IMG/VR virus record: IMGVR_UViG_3300042731_009409 | Coordinates: 44,356-108,355 of that record | From: a virus | Direction: 5' to 3' (one strand) | DNA: 64,000 bases | In this document: positions 53,853 to 64,000 of the stretch, in pieces | How the letters are laid out: the number at the start of each line of letters is the position of its first letter | Numbering within the stretch: position 1 is the first letter of the stretch | Notes under the pieces: generated by a model | Database searches by the model: none | What the model was told of the DNA's origin: nothing | What the model saw: the letters and a program-made list of their open reading frames with translations, nothing else | Made by a program: the position numbers and the translations under genes

Positions 53853-54177
53853 ATTGTATCCCGAAATACAAGATTCTTTTCCAAATATTAACAGTGTGGT
53901 TACTGTTTCGTTTTTGAAAAATTGTTTTGATTTGGGAATTAAGAAAAAAAAACATTTTAAAGAAAATGAAAAAAAATTGAAAGAAACATATGGTAAAGAT
54001 ATAAATTATATACTCATTTTTAATAAGCCCCAAAAAAAAACAAGAGAATGTAGAAGGTTAATGAATTATTATAATTGGTCTTTTAGCTCCCTAACTGTAA
54101 AAAAAATGAAAATAGATTTTGATCTTTTTGAAGTTGACGAAATAATAAACAAAATAAAAAATATAACAGAATGTTAA
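53839..54177 (+). CDS. Hypothetical protein
   Basis: 112 residues. LVELYPEIQDSFPNINSVVT, DINYILIFNKPQKKTRECRR, ending DEIINKIKNITEC. Overlaps the flavoprotein gene by 14 bases and the polymerase by 7, so all three are translationally coupled. No family recognised. Confidence 0.45.
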   Translation: MILVELYPEIQDSFPNINSVVTVSFLKNCFDLGIKKKKHFKENEKKLKETYGKDINYILIFNKPQKKTRECRRLMNYYNWSFSSLTVKKMKIDFDLFEVDEIINKIKNITEC

Positions 54178-57100
54178 AAACTGAAGACTTTGTGCATCTA
54201 CATGTACATTCAGACATGTCTGAGTTGGATGGTTGTTGTACAATAGAAAATTATGTTAAAAGAGCAAAAAAAAGGGGTAATCCTGCCATTGCTATAACCG
54301 ATCATGGCACCATGAGAGGTTACTACAGACAACATATTGCCTGTAAAGAAAATGATATAAAGCCGATTTATGGTATTGAAATGTATTTGTCTAACGACAT
54401 GTATCGTAAAGGCTTGACCGAAGAAGAAAAAAGTTTTTTTTACGACAAATATAATAAGACAGAAGCAAAAATAAAAATAAAAGAATATGAAGAAAAAGAA
54501 GGGATAAGGGATCGTTGGCATCTTACTTTGTGGGCAAAAAATGAACAGGGGTTGGAAAATCTGTTTTATTTGTCCTCTATAGCTTATATTGATGGTTTTT
54601 ACTACAAACCTAGAATAGATATCGAAAAATTAATAGAGCACGGCGATGGCATTATGGTTGGATCCGGCTGTTTGGCAAGTATTGTCAACGACAATCATCT
54701 ATCCGGCAAAAGAAAAAAATCTATTGAGATTGTAGATAAACTTTATGAAAAATTCGGTGCAGATTTTTGGTTTGAACTTCAGCCACATGATATCGATGCT
54801 CAAAGAAAAGCGAATTTATTTTGCTCTAAAATTAGGAAAAGATATAAAAACATAGGCTTGCTTGCCACTCAGGATTCGCATTATTTGGATAAAAAAGATA
54901 GTGTACATCATGATGTTATGCTTTGTGTTGGGACACATGCTTATCTGGATCAAGAAAATAGATTCCGGTTTAGTGGAAATGAATTTCATTTTCGAAGTCG
55001 AAAATCCATGAAGAATGCATTCGAAAAAAATCATGATTTTTTGACCAAAGGACAAATAAAAGAAGCATTGGACAATACTGTCCTTTTTGCTGAAAAAACA
55101 AACGTAGAAATAGAAATTGATTATCTAAAAACAATTTTGCCTGATTTGGGTATTGATGATGAATCGGAATATTTCAAAAGTTTATGTTTTAAGGGTTGGA
55201 AATGGAGAGATATTCGTAAGAAGGCAAAATTTGTTTCAAAAATTAAAAACAGAAAATATAGTGATGTTTTACAACAATATAAAAAACAATTAGCTTATGA
55301 AATAAACATAATAAATGAGAAAAAGTTTATACCTTATTTTTTAGTTGTTCACGATATTTGTAATTGGGCAAGAAAACAGAACATAATGATCGGTCCGGGA
55401 AGGGGCAGTGCAAGCGGAAGTATAGTTACATTTTTATTGGGGATTACATCTGTAGATCCGATTGAACATGATCTTCTTTTCGAAAGGTTTATGAATCCAG
55501 AAAGGATAGATGCACCGGATATTGATATTGATTTTCAAGACTCGAAAAGACAAGAAATTATTACATATTTAAAAGAAAAGTATGGCAAAGAAAAGGTTGC
55601 TCAAATAGCGAATGTTACAACGCTCAAGGGTAAACAGTGTCTAAGGGATGTGAGCCGCGTTCTGAGGGTTCCAATCGCTGATGTCAATGCTGTATCAAAC
55701 ACAATAATAGAACGGCTTGGAAAGCATCCTAGACTAAACAAAACACTTATTGACTCTTTTAAAGAATTTGATTCTTTAAAAAATTTCAACTCAAAATATC
55801 CTGGCGTTTTATATCATGGCAGAAAATTGGAAGGTCTTGCAAAATCTCTTGGGATACATGCTGCAGGCGTCGTCATTACACCAGAGCCAGTTTGGAAATA
55901 TACACCAATAGAACACCGGAAGTATAAAGACAACTACGTGCCTGTTACAGCTTTAGATAAAGATGGGGTTGCAGCAATTGGGCTTGTCAAAATTGATATT
56001 CTAGGCCTTAAAACTTTAACTGTTTTAATGGATACAACTGAAAGTATTAAAAATAGATTTGGTAAAACAATAGATCTTGAAAGAATAAATTTGTATGACA
56101 AAAAGGTCCTCGGAAAATTTTCAGAAAGAGATTTTTCTGGTGTTTTTCAATTTGATACGCCTTCGGCTTATAAAATATGTGAAGGTATAGACTTTGAAGG
56201 TTTTGGTGACATACCAGCTCTAAATGCATTAAATAGACCGGGGGCAACGCAGAGCGGATTGACAAAACAATGGATAAATAAAAAAAAGAATCCTGAAAAG
56301 AGAAAAAAATATGAGTTACATAAACTTGTGTCAGAGATTGCTTATGATACGCTCGGCGTAATATGTTATCAGGAACATGTAACAAAAATTTTAAAACAAC
56401 TTGCGTCTTTTGATAGTGGTAAGGCCGAGACTATACGTAAAGCAATAGCCAAATCAAAAGGAAAAGAACAAATAGAAAAATTTAGGAATGATTTTGTTGT
56501 TGGTTGTAATAAAAACGGAATAGACAAGCAAGTTGCGAACACCATAATGAGCGCTATTGTAAATTTTGGGAAGTATGCATTTAATAAAGCCCACGCAACA
56601 GCTTATGGAATCATAGCGTATTGGGCAATGTGGTTAAAAACATATTATCCGCTTGATTTTTATTGTTCTTTGCTGAAAAACGAAGACAAAATTGAGAAGA
56701 TCCAAAAAATTGCTAATGATGTAAAAAGAAACGGCATAAAAATATTACCTCCGGATGTTTCAGTTAGTGGTAAACATTTTTCCATCGATCCGGATAAAGA
56801 AAACACAATACGCGGATCTTTGTTGGACATTAAAGGCTTGGGTGAAAAGGCTGTTGAAGAAATAATAAGCAAACAGCCTTATAGTGATTTTTGTGATTTT
56901 GTACAAAGGATTGAAAGAAGAAAATGCAACAAAGCAAAAGTTGAAGTGTTGATCAAGGCCGGTGCTTTTAGTAAATTTTTGCCCAACACAAAATGGTCAA
57001 TTGAAAATATCGAATTATTACTATCCAGCGATAACAAAAAACTTAAAAATTTAATATCAGAACAAACAGAAAAAGAAGATTATGATACAGAAGAAAAGAA

Positions 57101-57926
57101 CCTGATCTCTTCTTCAGTTAACCCTTTTAGTTTTGGTGAACACCCGATAGTTAGTTATCATAATTTTATTGAAAATAATATAAAGGTAGAAATATCTGAA
57201 ATAAGCGATAATTTTTATAAGATGTACAATAATAAAAATCCTTATATCGTTGGAATAATTGCCAGTACAAAGTATGCAAGGATTGGCGATTATCATACTG
57301 GCGAATTACCGAACAGAATCGAACGTAAAGAAAAATTTTGGGGTGCGCGTTATGGAAATGTCAATATTGAAGGAAGAAATGGAGAACAAATACGCGTAAA
57401 GTTTGACAGAGATGTTTTTGAAAAGTACCAACATGTTTTAGATAAAGGTGTTGGTACGCCAATTTTATTACATATTTGTTCGATCAACAAGCAATACAAA
57501 ACGTCAAAAGCAGATCTTGCTATAGATGTAGAAGAATTAAGAAAAAAGATAAAAAACAGAGATAAATTGAGCATATACGATAAAATTGTGATTGGAAAAC
57601 ATCCGGCAATTTTTTATAGATGGAAAAATAAAAAAATTAGAAAAGAGATGACCAGTGGTGATTTATTCCACAAAAATAAAACAAATAATTTTTGTGGGAT
57701 TATTACACATGTCATGATAAGATATGACAAAAATCATAGAAAAATGGCTTTTGTTGGCGTGTTGGGCGTAAAAAGGTATGTAGAAGTTGTGTTTTTTGCA
57801 GATATGTATGACAAAGAAAGAAAAAAGTTAAAAGAGGAAAGTTTGGTTAGGATAAAGATAAGGAAACAGAGAAAGGATGGGGCTTTGTCATTTATTTATG
57901 ATGGGAGATTAAAAGAATTAAAATGA
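54171..57926 (+). CDS. dnaE: DNA polymerase III alpha subunit (DnaE type)
   Basis: 1251 residues. The N-terminal PHP domain starts DFVHLHVHSDMSELDG with IAITDHGTMRGYYRQ. The palm includes GPGRGSASGS near 408 and PDIDIDFQDSKRQEIITYL near 448 (catalytic Asp pair). Fingers, a helix-hairpin-helix (RKAIAKSKGKEQ, FNKAHATAYGIIAYWAMWLK) and a C-terminal OB-like region (GIITHVMIRYDKN onward) follow. A full-length C-family polymerase, replacing the host enzyme at the phage fork. Confidence 0.95.
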   Translation: MLKTEDFVHLHVHSDMSELDGCCTIENYVKRAKKRGNPAIAITDHGTMRGYYRQHIACKENDIKPIYGIEMYLSNDMYRKGLTEEEKSFFYDKYNKTEAKIKIKEYEEKEGIRDRWHLTLWAKNEQGLENLFYLSSIAYIDGFYYKPRIDIEKLIEHGDGIMVGSGCLASIVNDNHLSGKRKKSIEIVDKLYEKFGADFWFELQPHDIDAQRKANLFCSKIRKRYKNIGLLATQDSHYLDKKDSVHHDVMLCVGTHAYLDQENRFRFSGNEFHFRSRKSMKNAFEKNHDFLTKGQIKEALDNTVLFAEKTNVEIEIDYLKTILPDLGIDDESEYFKSLCFKGWKWRDIRKKAKFVSKIKNRKYSDVLQQYKKQLAYEINIINEKKFIPYFLVVHDICNWARKQNIMIGPGRGSASGSIVTFLLGITSVDPIEHDLLFERFMNPERIDAPDIDIDFQDSKRQEIITYLKEKYGKEKVAQIANVTTLKGKQCLRDVSRVLRVPIADVNAVSNTIIERLGKHPRLNKTLIDSFKEFDSLKNFNSKYPGVLYHGRKLEGLAKSLGIHAAGVVITPEPVWKYTPIEHRKYKDNYVPVTALDKDGVAAIGLVKIDILGLKTLTVLMDTTESIKNRFGKTIDLERINLYDKKVLGKFSERDFSGVFQFDTPSAYKICEGIDFEGFGDIPALNALNRPGATQSGLTKQWINKKKNPEKRKKYELHKLVSEIAYDTLGVICYQEHVTKILKQLASFDSGKAETIRKAIAKSKGKEQIEKFRNDFVVGCNKNGIDKQVANTIMSAIVNFGKYAFNKAHATAYGIIAYWAMWLKTYYPLDFYCSLLKNEDKIEKIQKIANDVKRNGIKILPPDVSVSGKHFSIDPDKENTIRGSLLDIKGLGEKAVEEIISKQPYSDFCDFVQRIERRKCNKAKVEVLIKAGAFSKFLPNTKWSIENIELLLSSDNKKLKNLISEQTEKEDYDTEEKNLISSSVNPFSFGEHPIVSYHNFIENNIKVEISEISDNFYKMYNNKNPYIVGIIASTKYARIGDYHTGELPNRIERKEKFWGARYGNVNIEGRNGEQIRVKFDRDVFEKYQHVLDKGVGTPILLHICSINKQYKTSKADLAIDVEELRKKIKNRDKLSIYDKIVIGKHPAIFYRWKNKKIRKEMTSGDLFHKNKTNNFCGIITHVMIRYDKNHRKMAFVGVLGVKRYVEVVFFADMYDKERKKLKEESLVRIKIRKQRKDGALSFIYDGRLKELK

Positions 57927-58240
57927 AAAAAAATGTAACTAGCATGAGAGATCTTGCAAAAAGAAGTGGTTTGTATTATATAAAATGTCCAAAATGTAAA
58001 AAAAGATTGTATGCTATACCTGCAATAAGAAATTTTTTTAAATTAATTTTGGATGATGCAATAGAAGGGAAGAGTGTTAGAATAATTGGCTTTGGTAGAT
58101 TCCGTATATCTCAATGGGAAGCGCCAAAAATGATAAAAACTATGAGGATAGTGAATAGATTATTTTTTAGACCGTCGAACAAAACTAAAAAATATATTGC
58201 TGAAAAAATAAAGGAGAAAAACAATGCCGAGAGGAAGTAG
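57923..58240 (+). CDS. HU/IHF-like DNA-bending protein with zinc knuckle
   Basis: 105 residues. ILDDAIEGKSVRIIGFGRFR, VNRLFFRPSNKTKKYI and the surrounding order match the HU arm and body. Ahead of that, IKCPKCKKRLY is a CxxC insertion absent from ordinary HU. An N-terminal basic helix (SMRDLAKRSGLYY) replaces the usual start. ATGA-coupled to the polymerase. Probably binds and bends phage DNA. Confidence 0.6.
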   Translation: MKKNVTSMRDLAKRSGLYYIKCPKCKKRLYAIPAIRNFFKLILDDAIEGKSVRIIGFGRFRISQWEAPKMIKTMRIVNRLFFRPSNKTKKYIAEKIKEKNNAERK

Positions 58241-58562
58241 TCCGAAATGTCCATCTTGCGGACGTGCTATGTACAAAGTTTTAGAAAAAGGCGCAAAAGC
58301 ATCGCTAAAAATGCCTTTTAAATTTTGTCGTAATGAAAAGTGTAAGCTGTTTGGTGTAGATCAAACAAGCGAAGAATTTGAGAAGGAAGGACCAAAACAA
58401 GAAAGTGATGATAATATCGTTGTAGAAGAAGAACAAAAACAAAAACAAAATGGCTCAGAATCTATAAGTATTGACGATGAACAGATGGAAAATACATTTG
58501 TTAGTTTGAAACAAGCTCTTTTGGATTGTCGATATGATGATCGTTTTGTGGATGAGCTATGA
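58224..58562 (+). CDS. Zinc-ribbon protein with acidic tail
   Basis: 112 residues. PKCPSCGRAMYKV and KFCRNEKCKLF form a zinc ribbon (CxxC, CxxxxC). The second half is Glu/Gln/Asp rich (EEEQKQKQNGSESISIDD). Site AAAGGAG ahead of the ATG. Could be a topoisomerase-type ribbon without the enzyme, or an adaptor. ATGA-coupled to the next gene. Confidence 0.5.
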   Translation: MPRGSSPKCPSCGRAMYKVLEKGAKASLKMPFKFCRNEKCKLFGVDQTSEEFEKEGPKQESDDNIVVEEEQKQKQNGSESISIDDEQMENTFVSLKQALLDCRYDDRFVDEL

Positions 58563-58998
58563 AAGAACTTGATAAGATAAAGTTGGTTGTCGACGGGAAA
58601 AAGGCGACTGTACCATTTAATCTGCTGAAGATAAATGATGTTGATGACTCAATGCGTAAAATAGGCTATGAAACAGCGTATTGGGGCAGACTGTTAGCAA
58701 AAGCAGAAAGAGAACATTCGCTTTGCGAGATACAATATCGGAATTGGAGAGCCAAAGAAACTGAAAAATTAATTAGTGAGAATAATAAACTTGCAGAGTG
58801 GAAAGTTAAAACAATTGTAGAATCTGGAGAATTATTTGTGAAGTTTAAAGAAGCGATTGTCAATGCGAAATTTAATGTAAATGTTTTAGAGAGATTTTTT
58901 CAAGCATTAAACAATAACGCTTTTATTCTCCCGTCAAAAGGGAAAAGAGAATACGAAAACAGTAAGAATTATGATATTGCTACAAAAGGAGAAAAGTA

Positions 58999-58999
<1 letters not shown>
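58559..58999 (+). CDS. Small helical protein of phage recombination loci
   Basis: 146 residues, helical. MRKIGYETAYWGRLLAKAER, CEIQYRNWRAKETEKLI and VNVLERFFQALNNNAFIL follow the layout of a protein seen next to SSB and RecA genes in many phages, with no settled function. The ATG shares a base with the ssDNA-binding protein's stop region on the far side. Likely a mediator or fork-associated factor. Confidence 0.55.
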
Positions 59000-60237
<1,238 letters not shown>

Positions 60238-60246
60238 ATAAAAGAT

Positions 60247-61305
60247 ATGGCCAAATCAAAAATAGATATTAAGAAAATTAAAAACATAAAAAATAAAGAT
60301 AACGGTTATGAGACACTTTTAAAAGATATTTTAGTATCTATGGATAATGCACAATTGCTAGGTGGCGATGATTTGGTCAGAAAAGTGCGTGGAGTATTAA
60401 GTACACAATCGCCCGGGTTGGATGTTGCTATAGGCAGAGGCGGGATACCACTTGGAAGACTATCTATTATAGCTGGCGCTGATGGAACCGGGAAAACGAC
60501 ACTTGCGCTGCATGTCGCAGCCGAGTGTCAAAAAATGGGCGGAATAGTTATTTATATAGATCTGGAATACAAGCTAGACCCAGATTATGCCCGGGCGATT
60601 GGTATTGATACCGAACACTTTATTATTTCTTATCCACCTTATTTAGAGGCAGTTTTTGAAAAGGGTGAGAAATTAATAGAGATAGCAAAAAGGTATAGAG
60701 AAGAAACAAAAGCAAGAGTGCCCATATTAATCATATTAGACAGTATGAATTCGGCAATTACGAAGGAACAAACTGAAGCAAATTATGAAGACAAGCACTA
60801 TTCGCCCCAAGCAAGAGTATTTTCCAATTGTCTCCCAAAATTCATGAGAAAAATTTCTGAAGAAGATGTTGCACTTCTTTTTATTGCTCAATATAGAAAA
60901 AAAATAGGCGTTATTTTTGGTGATGATTTTTCAATGATCGGGGGTTTTGCACCAAAACATAATGCTAGCCTAATTATGATGATTAATAGGGTAGGGTTTG
61001 ACAAAGACAAAAATGATAAGGTTGGCAATAGAGTAAAGATAGAGTGTGTTAAAAATCAGATAGCGCCGCCTTTTAAAAAAACAGAATGTCTTATAGAATA
61101 TGGAAAAGGCTTCAATAGAGAATATTCACTGCTTTGGCATGCAGAAAATTGTGGGATAATTGAGAAAAAATCTAATTATTATATTTTTGAAAGTGAAAAA
61201 ATTGGTTATGGAACCAAAAAAACTATTAAAGTATTAAAGAGTAATAAAGAACTTTATAAAAAAATATTAAAAAAATTAAATAAAAAAGAGCTTGTAGGAA
61301 ATTAG
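60247..61305 (+). CDS. recA: RecA/UvsX recombinase
   Basis: 352 residues. SPGLDVAIGRGGIPLGRLSI, then IAGADGTGKTTLALHVAAEC near 77 (Walker A), GIVIYIDLEYKLD, VPILIILDSMNSAIT (Walker B) and ALLFIAQYRKKIG (L1/L2 region). VRKVRGVLSTQSP precedes the core. Closer to phage UvsX/SbcD-associated recombinases than to host RecA by the shortened C-terminus. Catalyses strand exchange for repair and recombination-dependent replication. Confidence 0.85.
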   Translation: MAKSKIDIKKIKNIKNKDNGYETLLKDILVSMDNAQLLGGDDLVRKVRGVLSTQSPGLDVAIGRGGIPLGRLSIIAGADGTGKTTLALHVAAECQKMGGIVIYIDLEYKLDPDYARAIGIDTEHFIISYPPYLEAVFEKGEKLIEIAKRYREETKARVPILIILDSMNSAITKEQTEANYEDKHYSPQARVFSNCLPKFMRKISEEDVALLFIAQYRKKIGVIFGDDFSMIGGFAPKHNASLIMMINRVGFDKDKNDKVGNRVKIECVKNQIAPPFKKTECLIEYGKGFNREYSLLWHAENCGIIEKKSNYYIFESEKIGYGTKKTIKVLKSNKELYKKILKKLNKKELVGN

Positions 61306-61307
61306 AA

Positions 61308-62354
61308 ATGAATTTTGTTTTTACAGCAGATATACATATGAGCAACAGCCTGCCATTTTCGAAAGTTTTAGAAAACGGATATACAGACAGAATATTAGAA
61401 CAAAGAAAAGTGTGGGAAGAGTTATATAAAATAATCAAAAATAAAAAGGCCAAGGCTTTGTTTATACTTGGCGATTTGTTTGACAGATCTAAAGTCGATC
61501 CAATAACACTTAAAGAAACTGTCAAACAAATCGTCAAATCTTCTGTAAAAACTTTTATATTGCCAGGAAACCATGATGCATCGGGTGATAAATTTATTGT
61601 TGAAGCTTTTGGTGAAATTGGCAACAAAAGAATAAAATTAATTGGCAATGGTGATAAACCAATAAAATATGGCAATATATATTTTCATTCGGTATCATAC
61701 AGATCTATTGAAGATACAGAGAAAGCTATAAAAAAAATAAGGCTTAAAAAAAGTGGCAAAAACATATTGCTGTTACATACGTCAATAGTTGGTGCTGAAT
61801 ATTGCGGCTGTGCTTGTGGCGATGGTGTAAAACAAAAATTTTTAAAAAGATTTGATTTTGTTCTTTCTGGACATTTTCACAATACTCATAAATTTTCAGA
61901 TAATGGTTTGTATGTAGGCACTCCGTTCAGAACAAGTTATGGCGAAAAAGATTTTTCAACCGGCGTATGGAATATAGATTTTGATAAAGACAAATTCGAA
62001 TATGTTGAAATAGATTGCCCAAACTTTTACACATTTGATCTTGATAAAATTGATGATTCGAAATTAAAAAAGAACGATTTTGTCAGAATAAATGTAAAAT
62101 GTAAAACATACGAGTTTGCATCAAAAGAAAACGAAGTTAAAAATTTAATTAGCAAATATATAGAAAATGGTATTAGAGCTGAATATAAACACATTCCAAC
62201 AACTGAAACAGATAATAGACTTGGTATAGATTTGTCTAAAAAGTTAAATTATAGTAGTATAATAAAAAAATATGTTGAACTTAACAATACGGGCATCAAT
62301 AGCAAATTGTTAATAAATTATGGTAAAAAAATAATCAAAGAGGCGAAAAAATGA
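61308..62354 (+). CDS. sbcD: SbcD/Mre11 (gp47-like) nuclease subunit
   Basis: 348 residues. Metallophosphatase motifs: VFTADIHMS, FILGDLFDRSKVD, FILPGNHDASGDKF, LLLHTSIVGAE and FVLSGHFHNTHKF, all five with metal-binding Asp, His and Asn. A CGCACGDG stretch near residue 165 adds Cys not typical of the family. The C-terminal capping domain is short. Starts two bases after RecA stop. Works with the SbcC-like ATPase next door to process DNA ends. Confidence 0.9.
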   Translation: MNFVFTADIHMSNSLPFSKVLENGYTDRILEQRKVWEELYKIIKNKKAKALFILGDLFDRSKVDPITLKETVKQIVKSSVKTFILPGNHDASGDKFIVEAFGEIGNKRIKLIGNGDKPIKYGNIYFHSVSYRSIEDTEKAIKKIRLKKSGKNILLLHTSIVGAEYCGCACGDGVKQKFLKRFDFVLSGHFHNTHKFSDNGLYVGTPFRTSYGEKDFSTGVWNIDFDKDKFEYVEIDCPNFYTFDLDKIDDSKLKKNDFVRINVKCKTYEFASKENEVKNLISKYIENGIRAEYKHIPTTETDNRLGIDLSKKLNYSSIIKKYVELNNTGINSKLLINYGKKIIKEAKK

Positions 62355-64000
62355 AACTTTTGAGCCTAAAAGCAGAAAATTTTTGTTGCTTTGAAAAAAT
62401 AGAATGTGATTTATTATTGAACGGTCTTGTTTGGGTTACTGGGAACAATAAAGATAGTAAATCTGCATCAAACAATGGTTGTGGCAAAACAACATTGTTT
62501 AAATCGATTATATGGTGTTTATATGGCTCTGTATTGGTCGGAAATTCTGGTGATGGTATTATCCGCGAAGGGTGCAAAGAAGCCAGTGTGGAACTTTGTA
62601 TAAAGTCTGGTGGTACAGAATATAAGATTTGGCGGAAGAGAAAAAAGGGCCAACCATTTTTAAAATTGTTTGTTGGTGATAAAGATTTGAATTTATCAAA
62701 AACAGAAATTCAAAATTATATTGAAAAACTTGTAGGTCTTGATTATGAATCTTTTAAAAACACAATTTCTTATGGTCAGGGCGATAGTTTTAGATTTGCA
62801 AATTTAAGCACCAGAGATAGTGTTAGAAAATCAATATTGCATAGCATTTTGAATTTAGATATTTTTGAAAAATGTTATAAAATAGTAAATTCGAAGCGAC
62901 AAGAAAAGATCAGAGAATTGTATATTGCTGAACAAAGGGTTGAAAAATTTGATGAATTGATAAGGGAAACAGATCTTTCTACATTAAAAACAGAAATGAT
63001 AAGTTTTGAATCTGATAGAGAAAAACAAATAAGAAAATTAAATACATCGTTAAAAACATATAATGATGATAAAAACAACTTAAAAAAAGATAAAGAAGAA
63101 GATATAAAGATTTCTATAAGAAAAGCAAAAGAATCTATCGAAAGAATAAAAAAAACATTGGAAGATTATGATATTGATGAGATTAACAATAATATAAAAA
63201 ATAAAAAAAGAAATTTAAGAAAAATAAGAACTATAGTTGACGATCTTGAAAAGCAGAAAATAGTATTTGAGACAAGCAAAAAACAACTTTCTGCGAGGTT
63301 GGAAGAATTGGGGAGCAACGAATGTCCGCTTTGTGGCACCGACTCAAATAGTGACTCGGTGGTCAACACAAAAGAAAAGTTGGGATTTGAAATAAATTCA
63401 TATGAGATAGAGATTGATAAATTTGAAAAGTTAATTGAAAAATCCGTTTCTGGAAAAATCGACATTGAACATGAAATTTCTAACTTGTTAGAAAAAATAA
63501 GCAATATAGACGATCTAAAATACAGACTCAATGATCTTGAAAAAGATATGAAACATAATAAAGAATATCTAAAATATGAAAAGACACGTTTTGATAATGA
63601 AAAAAAACATGCTGAATATAGAATACAAGATACAAAAGAAAAAATAGATGATATAAAAAATCAGAAAAACCCATATTTAAATATTGTGAAAAAAGCATTG
63701 AAAGACGTTAAGCGTTATAGAGTTGAGAAAAGAAGTGCGAACAAATCTCGTAAAGGTCTTGAAAAAAATATCGAAATGCTTGAATTTTGGAAAGAAGGTT
63801 TTTCTAATAGGGGCCTAAGATCTATGATACTTGATGGTGTTATGGGTATATTGACAGATAGGACAAATCACTATCTAAGTATATTGGCCGATGGCGATAT
63901 AACGGCTGAATTTGCAACCAAAAGAGAACTTAAAACAAACCGCGAATTAAAAGACGAAATATCTATAAGTTGGAATATTGAAGGTGGTGCAAATCACCAA
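62351..64000 (+). CDS. sbcC: SbcC/Rad50 (gp46-like) ATPase subunit, truncated by window end
   Basis: At least 550 residues; the 3' end is outside the window. ENFCCFEKIECDLLL opens the ABC-type head. Walker A reads SASNNGCGKTTLFKSII near 40. NTISYGQGDSFRFANLSTRD is the Q-loop region. A long coiled coil runs ~200-480, with the zinc hook NECPLCGTDS near 325 (CxxC). The second half (FSNRGLRSMILDGVMGILTD) returns to the head; Walker B lies beyond the edge. The ATG overlaps the SbcD stop as ATGA. Confidence 0.88.
   Translation, partial: MKLLSLKAENFCCFEKIECDLLLNGLVWVTGNNKDSKSASNNGCGKTTLFKSIIWCLYGSVLVGNSGDGIIREGCKEASVELCIKSGGTEYKIWRKRKKGQPFLKLFVGDKDLNLSKTEIQNYIEKLVGLDYESFKNTISYGQGDSFRFANLSTRDSVRKSILHSILNLDIFEKCYKIVNSKRQEKIRELYIAEQRVEKFDELIRETDLSTLKTEMISFESDREKQIRKLNTSLKTYNDDKNNLKKDKEEDIKISIRKAKESIERIKKTLEDYDIDEINNNIKNKKRNLRKIRTIVDDLEKQKIVFETSKKQLSARLEELGSNECPLCGTDSNSDSVVNTKEKLGFEINSYEIEIDKFEKLIEKSVSGKIDIEHEISNLLEKISNIDDLKYRLNDLEKDMKHNKEYLKYEKTRFDNEKKHAEYRIQDTKEKIDDIKNQKNPYLNIVKKALKDVKRYRVEKRSANKSRKGLEKNIEMLEFWKEGFSNRGLRSMILDGVMGILTDRTNHYLSILADGDITAEFATKRELKTNRELKDEISISWNIEGGANHQ

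Overview
This window is one contiguous piece of a tailed double-stranded DNA bacteriophage (Caudoviricetes) with an AT-rich genome. It holds a complete head-building and packaging module, virion fibre genes, an endolysin, a dense field of small accessory genes, and an almost complete phage replication and recombination set. No rRNA, tRNA, integrase or CRISPR array was recognised, so nothing points to a lysogenic or chromosomal context. Translation is bacterial, with clear Shine-Dalgarno sites and many ATGA and TAATG stop/start overlaps. Putative promoters are sigma70-like. The host cannot be named. A recurrent GAAC-N4-GTTC operator resembles Gram-positive-type LexA boxes, which is only a weak hint. 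Both ends are open: a fibre gene runs off the left edge and the sbcC-like gene off the right edge.

Layout. (1) Positions 1-17,500, minus strand: in transcription order small terminase, amidase endolysin, two small virion-like proteins, large terminase, portal, SPP1 gp7-like protein, XkdF-type protease, scaffold, HK97-fold major capsid protein, connector-like and unknown small proteins, then five fibre or adhesin-like genes. No tail tube, sheath or tape-measure gene is visible here. (2) 17,500-27,300, minus: small genes including a membrane metallopeptidase, a DUF4406 protein, a lipoprotein, a tandem pair of pentapeptide-repeat proteins, a pyrimidine-dimer glycosylase relative, exported proteins, and two genes that look frameshifted. 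(3) 27,300-32,450, minus: a coupled five-gene cluster of IbrB-like ParB protein, IbrA-like PAPS-reductase-fold protein, a protein with only a helicase C-domain, a SNF2 helicase, and a small associated protein. (4) 32,450-45,850, mostly minus: small zinc-finger, ribbon-helix-helix and Cys-x-x-repeat genes behind repeated promoter cassettes, with clear signs of cassette shuffling, plus a roughly 870-base gene-free, iteron-bearing region at 38.5-39.4 kb. (5) 44,060-64,000, mostly plus: UvsW-like helicase, winged-helix regulator, DnaC-like loader, DnaB helicase, DnaG primase, an FAD-type enzyme, DnaE polymerase, an HU-like protein, a gp32-like ssDNA-binding protein with a very long Asp tract, RecA/UvsX, and SbcD/SbcC (gp47/gp46).

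Working model (inference). The plus arm supplies replication and recombination-dependent replication, and the minus arm supplies head assembly and lysis. The 32-46 kb region is probably an early host-takeover region driven by two families of near-identical promoters, one carrying a LexA-like operator. A dispersed 24-bp element present in 12 copies (37-39 kb and 47-48 kb), the iteron-like region, and the Cys-x-x repeat gene family are the most unusual things in the window.
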